The notes beneath the pieces are model-generated. The model did no database searches. It was not told the origin of the DNA and saw only the letters and a program-made list of their open reading frames with translations. From Christensenella tenuis (GTDB taxonomy: Bacteria; Bacillota; Clostridia; Christensenellales; Christensenellaceae), in assembly GCF_014287795.1 (NCBI RefSeq), contig NZ_JACOON010000001.1, positions 434,001 through 498,000 on the forward strand: a DNA stretch of 64,000 nt, in the 5' to 3' direction. The position numbers and the translations under genes were made by a program. This document shows, one piece after another, positions 58,789 to 64,000 of the stretch. Numbering within the stretch: position 1 is the first letter of the stretch; every line of letters starts with the position of its first letter.

Positions 58789-59916
58789 TTATCCTAACAT
58801 TTCTTTATAATATCTCCCCATGGCATCACCAGCAAGAATAATATCAATAACCATTTCCTCCGTTACATTGAACGGTTCTGCCGACCAGAATGAATTGAGC
58901 GAACCTTGGGCGATGATCCGCAAATTTTCCGGCGTAGGATCTACATACAAATCACTTAGCGTAATGGGCAGGCCTACGCGCAAGCAGAATGCCGCTACCT
59001 CCTCGATCAGTTCTTCCTCGGCGTTTTCCGCAACCAGTTGGCACATCACACCGAACGCTACCTTCTCGCCATGAAGCGTCTTGGCTCCAACCGGTAGTGC
59101 TGTGATCCCGTCGCCTATGGAATGCGCGCCTGCGCAGCCAGTATTTTCAAATCCAAGGCCGCTCATAAGCGTGTTTGCCTCGATTACATCTTCCAGCGCT
59201 TCATTTACTACTTTGTTTTCCGCCGCCATTTTTGCATAGAAGCCCTTTCCAATAAGCGTATCATAACAAAGTTCCGCTACGCTAAGGGATGATTTGCATC
59301 TGCGGAAGCCGCCCTCGGTGAACCAAATATAATTTGCGGTATCAGACGCCTGGTTTGCACGTGCTTCAAATACTGTAGAAAGCGCATCGCCCATTCCCGA
59401 TACAAGAAATCTCACCGGGGCCTTTGCAATGATTGCACTGTCAACAAGCACAAGTTCCGGATTTTTATTATAAAAAACCGCATGGCTGTGCTCTCCGTTT
59501 TCTTTATAAATTACGGAAAGCGCGCTTGTCGGCGCGTCAGTAGATGCAGAGGTCGGCACAATTACCATTACGGCGTTAAAATGGTCGGCGACCGCTTTTG
59601 CCGTATCCAGTGTTTTTCCGCCGCCAATCCCAACCACCACTGCCGGCTGGAACTCTCTGGCCTTTTCACAGGCGGCTGCAATCCGTTTTTCCGTTACTTC
59701 TTTATCGAACGCCAGCGTCATCAACTCCGCATCTGAGGCCTCATACTGCGCTTCAAGCTTTTTCCCGAGTTCTTCAAAAAAGAATGGATCAATCATAGCC
59801 AATACCTTTTTTCCGTAGATTGCGGTATATTTTGCTAGATTCTCAATCTCGCCGGGGCCCTGAATATATCTGCTGGGCGAACCCCAACCCCTCGTTGTTT
59901 TTGCTACGTAAGTCAT
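58789..59916 (-). CDS. Iron/zinc-containing dehydrogenase, glycerol dehydrogenase-like (GldA family)
   Basis: This 375-residue family III alcohol dehydrogenase resembles glycerol dehydrogenase. It has the NAD-binding VVGIGGGKTLDTAKAVAD and PTSASTDAPTSALSVIY. Metal ligands are Asp in SGMGDALSTVFEA, His in GCAGAHSIGDG and His in KTLHGEKVAFG. Start and length fit the family. In a sugar operon with a zinc alcohol dehydrogenase and an FGGY kinase, it more likely oxidises a polyol or reduces a short hydroxy-ketone than glycerol itself. This is inference. Confidence 0.9.
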   Translation of the reverse strand: MTYVAKTTRGWGSPSRYIQGPGEIENLAKYTAIYGKKVLAMIDPFFFEELGKKLEAQYEASDAELMTLAFDKEVTEKRIAAACEKAREFQPAVVVGIGGGKTLDTAKAVADHFNAVMVIVPTSASTDAPTSALSVIYKENGEHSHAVFYNKNPELVLVDSAIIAKAPVRFLVSGMGDALSTVFEARANQASDTANYIWFTEGGFRRCKSSLSVAELCYDTLIGKGFYAKMAAENKVVNEALEDVIEANTLMSGLGFENTGCAGAHSIGDGITALPVGAKTLHGEKVAFGVMCQLVAENAEEELIEEVAAFCLRVGLPITLSDLYVDPTPENLRIIAQGSLNSFWSAEPFNVTEEMVIDIILAGDAMGRYYKEMLG

Positions 59917-59947
59917 TTGATTCTCCTTTCGTTCCTTGCAACTGTCT

Positions 59948-61000
59948 TTAATATTTAATTACGATTTTTTTGCACGGTTCTTTTCGTTCAACCATGGCAA
60001 AGGCATCCAATATTTTTTCAAACGGAATAATATGGGATACATAGTCTTTCAGGTCGATTACCCCCATACGCACCCAGTTTATGATCTGGTCATGCGCGGC
60101 GGCCTCGTCTACTTTATTTGGAAATTGGAGAAATTTCAAGCTCCAGTTATAAGGTGCGTCCGCCCAGTTAAGTTCCATTCCAAGGGTTGGCGAAATTCCA
60201 TACACGCAAATCTGTCCAAAATCCTTTACAATGTGCATTGCCGTATTAATGATGGAATTAATTCCAACTGCATCGAGGACGTGATCTGCCCCGTTCGGAT
60301 AGATTTTTCGTGCTTCCGTTATCACATCTTCTTTGGAGCCGTTGATAAAATGATCTGCCCCGGCCTTCAGCGCCTCATCACGCTTTTCTTCGAGAATATC
60401 CGTTACTGTGATACTTTTTACACCAAGAAGCTTTGCAAAGGTCGTAAAGGTCAGGCCCACCGGTCCCGCACCAAAAATAACGATAGACTGCCCGCTACCG
60501 AATCCAAACGTTTTGCAGGCATTCAGTACTTCACGCAATGTATTAACCATTGCCCCATAGACGGGATCAATATCTTTCGGCAGCACTTTCTGAGTATAAT
60601 ATCCTTCCCAGAATCCCGGCGTCCCCGGGCCATTTCCAAGTTCCGCCATCGCCTGCCAGTCCCGTGCAACGGTATATTCAGAATACGCACTCCATCCAGA
60701 ATAATATCCCGCATATTTTCCATCCGGTCCGACTTCAAGGTATGGCAAGGTAATGTGATCCCCTATTTTCCATTGTTTGACTTTCTTTCCAACTTCGATT
60801 ACTTCGCCAATCGCTTCATGACCGATCAGACATGGATATGTATTGAAGCCTTTAAAGGTCCCATGCAGAATTTTTGTATCCGTTCCGTTACATACTCCAC
60901 AGCTAATGGTTTTGCATAAAACGCAATCCTCGCCAATAACCGGATCTGGAATTTCCACGATTTCTAGTTGGTGGTCTGTTGTTACCGCTAATGATTTCAT
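59948..61000 (-). CDS. Zinc-dependent medium-chain alcohol/polyol dehydrogenase
   Basis: This 350-residue MDR protein resembles sorbitol/threonine dehydrogenases. The catalytic zinc site is visible as Cys in SCGVCNGTD and His-Glu in CLIGHEAIGEVIEVG. The cofactor-binding motif is VIFGAGPVGLTFTTFAKLLG followed by VTDILEEKRDEA, where the Asp favours NAD over NADP. The four Cys of the structural zinc lobe are missing; that region reads EVGPDGKYAGYYSGWS. The gene lies between the UroD-like and GldA-like genes. It likely oxidises a polyol to a ketose for the FGGY kinase. Confidence 0.9.
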   Translation of the reverse strand: MKSLAVTTDHQLEIVEIPDPVIGEDCVLCKTISCGVCNGTDTKILHGTFKGFNTYPCLIGHEAIGEVIEVGKKVKQWKIGDHITLPYLEVGPDGKYAGYYSGWSAYSEYTVARDWQAMAELGNGPGTPGFWEGYYTQKVLPKDIDPVYGAMVNTLREVLNACKTFGFGSGQSIVIFGAGPVGLTFTTFAKLLGVKSITVTDILEEKRDEALKAGADHFINGSKEDVITEARKIYPNGADHVLDAVGINSIINTAMHIVKDFGQICVYGISPTLGMELNWADAPYNWSLKFLQFPNKVDEAAAHDQIINWVRMGVIDLKDYVSHIIPFEKILDAFAMVERKEPCKKIVIKY

Positions 61001-61019
61001 TATCCTTCTCCTTATTTGT

Positions 61020-62024
61020 TTATTTCCACTGGACGCTGTTAACTGCCTCCAGCATCGCTCTGATATTTTCTATCGGTATATCCGGCGTCACCGCATGGGT
61101 CGGTGAAAAAATATAGCCGCCGTCCTGCCCCAAAACCTTGATAGTTTCTACCGATTTATCAAATACTTCCTGCGCCGTTCGTTCCGTTAAAAATTGTTGG
61201 GTGCTGATTGCTCCCCAAAAAGCCAGATCTTTCCCATATTCACGTTTTATTTTTTTCAAATCATAAATTTCAGGTTGCACTGTGTTATAAGCATCGAGTC
61301 CTATTTCAATCAGATCCGGAAAAATGTCTTCTATATCCCCGCAGCTGTGCAGCAGAATATATTTACCGCTTGCCTTCACCTTGGCGAACATTTCTTTCAA
61401 AAACGGCTTGATAAACTTGCGCCAGCAGTCAGGCCCCATAATCAGCCCTTTTTGCTGCCCATAATCATCCCCAAAATATACGCCGTCAAAATCCGAAGTG
61501 AGAATACGGTCTAACAGCGTCATATTGTATTCTGCAATGCGTTCAAACAACTTCATGGTAGCGCTTACATTCAAAGCCATATTAAGCAGCATATCTTCCA
61601 TGCCCATCAGGGCCCACGCTCTTTCATAGAGAGCATAAGTGAAGCGGAACATCCTAAAATGCTCCGTATCCTGTTCCATTGAATACAATCCCTTTTGAAG
61701 GAGTACCTCATCGATATCAGGAAATATATATTCCTCTACCGATTCCGCAGTAACAGGTTTGTTGACGGGGATGCCGATGTCACCCCCGTCATCCCCTAGT
61801 TGCCACTCAACGCCAAAAATGTCTCTGTATTTAGATTCATTCAGCCATTCCATTTTTTTATATTTCCCAAACATAATGTGGGAACGGAGATCATCTTCCA
61901 CACTTTGGCAGGAATATTTCTTTCGATAAAGTTCACTGAACTCCGAAGTCAGTTCGAATGCCCATGGAGTAAGTTCCGTTTGTTTATGGTTTAATGCATC
62001 AATGACGTCCTGTCTGTAGCTCAT
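61020..62024 (-). CDS. Uroporphyrinogen decarboxylase family protein in sugar operon
   Basis: This 334-residue URO-D-fold TIM-barrel protein is not a haem gene by context. It has the methyltransferase-like zinc motif ILLHSCGDIEDIFPDL (His-x-Cys, about residues 226-228), GVYFGDDYGQQKGL and FWGAISTQQFL. It lies within an Rbs-type transporter and dehydrogenase operon. Relatives in such sugar loci of Clostridia have no established activity; the known relatives MtaA/MtbA move methyl groups to thiols or cobalamin. One option is demethylation or decarboxylation of a modified sugar, but this is speculative. Confidence 0.8.
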   Translation of the reverse strand: MSYRQDVIDALNHKQTELTPWAFELTSEFSELYRKKYSCQSVEDDLRSHIMFGKYKKMEWLNESKYRDIFGVEWQLGDDGGDIGIPVNKPVTAESVEEYIFPDIDEVLLQKGLYSMEQDTEHFRMFRFTYALYERAWALMGMEDMLLNMALNVSATMKLFERIAEYNMTLLDRILTSDFDGVYFGDDYGQQKGLIMGPDCWRKFIKPFLKEMFAKVKASGKYILLHSCGDIEDIFPDLIEIGLDAYNTVQPEIYDLKKIKREYGKDLAFWGAISTQQFLTERTAQEVFDKSVETIKVLGQDGGYIFSPTHAVTPDIPIENIRAMLEAVNSVQWK

Positions 62025-62036
62025 GTCTTCCTCCGC

Positions 62037-62498
62037 TTAAACTCTGTCTTTATAAAAGTCCGGCACATGCACACCTTCCGCTTGATACCATACCGGAGCG
62101 TCAATTGCAGGATAAATCGCAATTGATCCATACGGCTGGAAAGCGCCCGTACGCACAATGGCTTTCGCTTTAGCTGCTATTTCCCCGGCTAGCCGTTCAT
62201 GTGGAACAAATGTTTCCTGGATGGTCGTCCCCCGGTAGATTTCCCGGTATTTCTCAAGCATCTTGGGATTTACCTCCCGCATTTCCTCCGCAAGCGCATA
62301 CCGTTCAATGATCAATTCCTCTTTCAGTAGTTCCAGAATACGCTGAATGGTTGGACAATCCTTTTCAATTGCAAGTTCAATTCGTCTAACCCCTTTGGGA
62401 ATAGCAAAACCGGCATCGCATACGAGTATGGTATCCCCATGGCCAAGCTCCGCAATTAGAGCGCATAGGTCTTTATGTAAAATTCCCTTTGCTTTCAT
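62037..62498 (-). CDS. RbsD/FucU family sugar mutarotase (D-ribose pyranase-like)
   Basis: RbsD and FucU interconvert ring forms or anomers of imported sugars. The 153-residue protein keeps His in AELGHGDTILVCDAGFAIP (about residue 20) and the adjoining Asp. His in FVPHERLAGEI and the TGAFQPYGS segment correspond to the family's His98 and Thr-Pro-Tyr region. A C-terminal extension of about 20 residues (DAPVWYQAEGVHVPDF) exceeds the usual 131-145 residues. It follows the permease gene and links the transporter to downstream metabolism. Confidence 0.87.
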   Translation of the reverse strand: MKAKGILHKDLCALIAELGHGDTILVCDAGFAIPKGVRRIELAIEKDCPTIQRILELLKEELIIERYALAEEMREVNPKMLEKYREIYRGTTIQETFVPHERLAGEIAAKAKAIVRTGAFQPYGSIAIYPAIDAPVWYQAEGVHVPDFYKDRV

Positions 62499-62513
62499 AT
62501 ACTCACTTTCTCC

Positions 62514-63470
62514 TTATTCGTATCCGCCGCCGCGCGCCACGTCGAGCATAACCGCAATGACGAGTACGATACCTTTTGCGATCGTCTGCCAGAAGGACAT
62601 TACGTTCAACAGCGTCAATCCGTTTTGCAAGATCGCAAAAATCAGGACACCCAGCAACGTGCCTACGATGCTTCCTTTGCCGCCGCTCATGCTTGCGCCG
62701 CCCAAGACAACTGCGCCAATCACATCCATCTCAAGGCCTTCCCCAGCGGCTGGAATCGCCGTCCCCGTTTGGGACGCCGTGACAATACCGGAAAGCCCCG
62801 CGAACAGTCCGCACAGTATATAGATGACAAACCGCACGCCTTTTACGTTCATTCCTGCAAGACGGCTCGCTTCCGGATTTCCTCCGATTGAATAGGTCTT
62901 CCGGCCGAAGGGCGTATTTTTCAAAACATAACCGATGATAATAAACATCGCAATCATAATGATGACGCAGTAGGGAACTACATCCAGCAAATAACCCCTT
63001 CCCAGCCATTTGAATGCGTCTGCCGATACGATCTGCGACTGTCCGTTCGTCGTCAACATTGCCATACCCCGGAAAATAGACATCGTCGCCAGCGTCGCAA
63101 TGATCGGTACGATTTTGAAGCGTGTTACCAGCAGACCGTTAAGTGCTCCGCAGCCCGCGCCTGTGAGCAGGGCGAGAAAAATGCCAAGCGCAACGTTTCC
63201 TGTTCCCGCGATCACGAGACCCGCTACCATGCCCGTCAACCCTACTACCGAGCCGACCGAGATATCAAGCCCGCCCGAGATGATAACGAGCGTCATTCCC
63301 GTCGCACAAATGCCCGTTACCGCTGAATACAGGAAAACATTCATAACGTTACTGACTGTAAGGAAATTCGGGGCGATCGCTGAAAAAATGATGAATAGTC
63401 CGACGCATGCGATCAACACCGTCATTTCTGTTGAAAGATTGATCTTTTTATTTGTTTTTACTTGTTCCAT
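62514..63470 (-). CDS. Ribose/sugar-type ABC transporter permease (RbsC family, second)
   Basis: This 318-residue membrane protein has about eight to ten hydrophobic segments with CUT2 permease motifs. These are ISGGLDISVGSVVGLTGMVAG, GALNGLLVTRFKIVPIIATLAT and GGASMSGGKGSIVGTLLGV (ATPase contact). It follows the RbsA gene by 4 bases. No substrate-binding protein gene is inside the window for this transporter; it may lie beyond base 64000 or be missing. Confidence 0.93.
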   Translation of the reverse strand: MEQVKTNKKINLSTEMTVLIACVGLFIIFSAIAPNFLTVSNVMNVFLYSAVTGICATGMTLVIISGGLDISVGSVVGLTGMVAGLVIAGTGNVALGIFLALLTGAGCGALNGLLVTRFKIVPIIATLATMSIFRGMAMLTTNGQSQIVSADAFKWLGRGYLLDVVPYCVIIMIAMFIIIGYVLKNTPFGRKTYSIGGNPEASRLAGMNVKGVRFVIYILCGLFAGLSGIVTASQTGTAIPAAGEGLEMDVIGAVVLGGASMSGGKGSIVGTLLGVLIFAILQNGLTLLNVMSFWQTIAKGIVLVIAVMLDVARGGGYE

Positions 63471-63474
63471 TGTT

Positions 63475-64000
63475 TTAAACCTCCCCGATCGCGCCGTGCA
63501 TCAATTTTTCCTGATTCATTTCACCGCGCGCAAATTCTGCCGTCGCTTTTCCCTCACACATCACCATTACCCGATCCGCGAGCTGCAGGATCTCGGGCAA
63601 CTCCGATGAGATCATGACGACTCCCAGGCCTTTTTCACAAAAATCTTCCATCAATTTATAGATTTCTGTTTTCGCACCGACGTCGATGCCCCGGGTCGGT
63701 TCGTTAAGGATCAGCACCTTCGGGTCTGTTGCCAGCCATTTCGCGAGTACGACCTTTTGCTGGTTGCCACCGGAAAGCCCATTCACGACCGTATTGAGAT
63801 CCGGTGTTTTAATCGCAAATTTTTCTTTCCATTTTACGGCGATCTCTTTTTCCTTTTTGTGGTTGATCCTAAACGGAGTCGAATATTTGTCCACCGATGC
63901 CGTCATGATATTGTCCCGCACGGACTGTATCAGGATCAGGCCGTCTTTTTTCCGCTCGGCCGTCACATAGGCGATACCGCTTGCAATCGCGTCCGCTGGC
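63475..64000 (-). CDS. Sugar ABC transporter ATP-binding protein (RbsA family), N-terminal part outside window
   Basis: Only the C-terminal 174 codons of a two-domain RbsA ATPase are visible; the frame stays open to the window edge and no start is present. It shows GIAYVTAERKKDGLIL, the signature LSGGNQQKVVLAKWL and Walker B VLILNEPTRGIDVGAK. The usual Asp of Walker B is Asn here (LILNEPT), which is common in the second domain of RbsA. It is the first visible gene of the - strand polyol/sugar operon. Confidence 0.93.
   Translation of the reverse strand, partial: PADAIASGIAYVTAERKKDGLILIQSVRDNIMTASVDKYSTPFRINHKKEKEIAVKWKEKFAIKTPDLNTVVNGLSGGNQQKVVLAKWLATDPKVLILNEPTRGIDVGAKTEIYKLMEDFCEKGLGVVMISSELPEILQLADRVMVMCEGKATAEFARGEMNQEKLMHGAIGEV

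Noticed and set aside
61020..62024. hemE (haem biosynthesis) assignment of the UroD-fold protein
   Set aside because: Operon context is sugar transport and oxidation, and the HSCGD motif points to the methyltransferase-like branch; no other haem gene is nearby.

Overview
The window looks like one chromosome segment of a Gram-positive, probably anaerobic, bacterium of the class Clostridia. The evidence is RNase J, YlbF, the Asp23/AmaP/DUF2273 envelope-stress trio, the IspH-ribosomal protein S1 fusion, AGGAGG-type ribosome binding sites, TTGACA/TATAAT promoters and ABC/ROK sugar loci. Base composition is moderate. I cannot fix the genus; a Christensenella-like lineage is only a guess. Region 1 (1-30.9 kb, all + strand) is a dense housekeeping block. 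It runs hslU (cut by the window edge), rnj, ylbF-like, mltG, U32 tRNA hydroxylase, Nfo-like, M24 peptidase, efp, the Asp23 group, nusB, a TsaD paralogue, folD, xseA, xseB, ispA, cmk, plsC and ispH-rpsA. A six-tRNA operon (Pro, Glu, CAU, Asp, Phe, Thr), tex, a 37-codon small ORF, tRNA-Tyr/Leu and an NlpC/P60 cell-wall hydrolase follow. The block ends with miaB, mutS, mutL, miaA and a YnbB-like PLP enzyme, and closes at a bidirectional terminator. Many genes overlap by 4 nt (ATGA/GTGA), as expected for translationally coupled operons. Region 2 (30.9-33.5 kb, - strand) holds a Xer-type tyrosine recombinase with a perfect 34-bp palindrome just upstream, then rnhA and proC. Region 3 (33.6-49.9 kb, - strand) is an amino-sugar-like catabolic region in two parts. 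The larger operon reads ROK repressor, TIM-barrel epimerase, sugar-binding lipoprotein, RbsA-type ATPase, RbsC-type permease, PIG-L deacetylase, NagB-like protein, Gfo/Idh oxidoreductase, BadF-type kinase, second TIM-barrel protein and true NagB. A second set (ROK, PIG-L, NagB-like, Gfo/Idh) repeats the deacetylase plus NagB-like pair. Both NagB-like proteins keep the catalytic Asp-Glu and His...Glu motifs but have lost the phosphate-binding loop of true NagB. I infer a pathway working on a non-phosphorylated amino sugar or sugar derivative, the best candidate here for an undescribed system. Region 4 (50-57 kb) has tRNA-Trp, citrate synthase, NAD-dependent malic enzyme, a sirtuin, a DMT exporter (+ strand), CinA and a family 2 glycosyltransferase. 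Region 5 (57.2-64 kb, - strand, continuing past the edge) is a second sugar/polyol operon: RbsA (partial), RbsC, RbsD-like, UroD-like protein, zinc alcohol dehydrogenase, glycerol-dehydrogenase-like protein and FGGY kinase. No CRISPR array, rRNA, prophage or insertion sequence was seen. All intergenic stretches over about 300 bases are accounted for by tRNAs, promoters, terminators or candidate leaders listed below.
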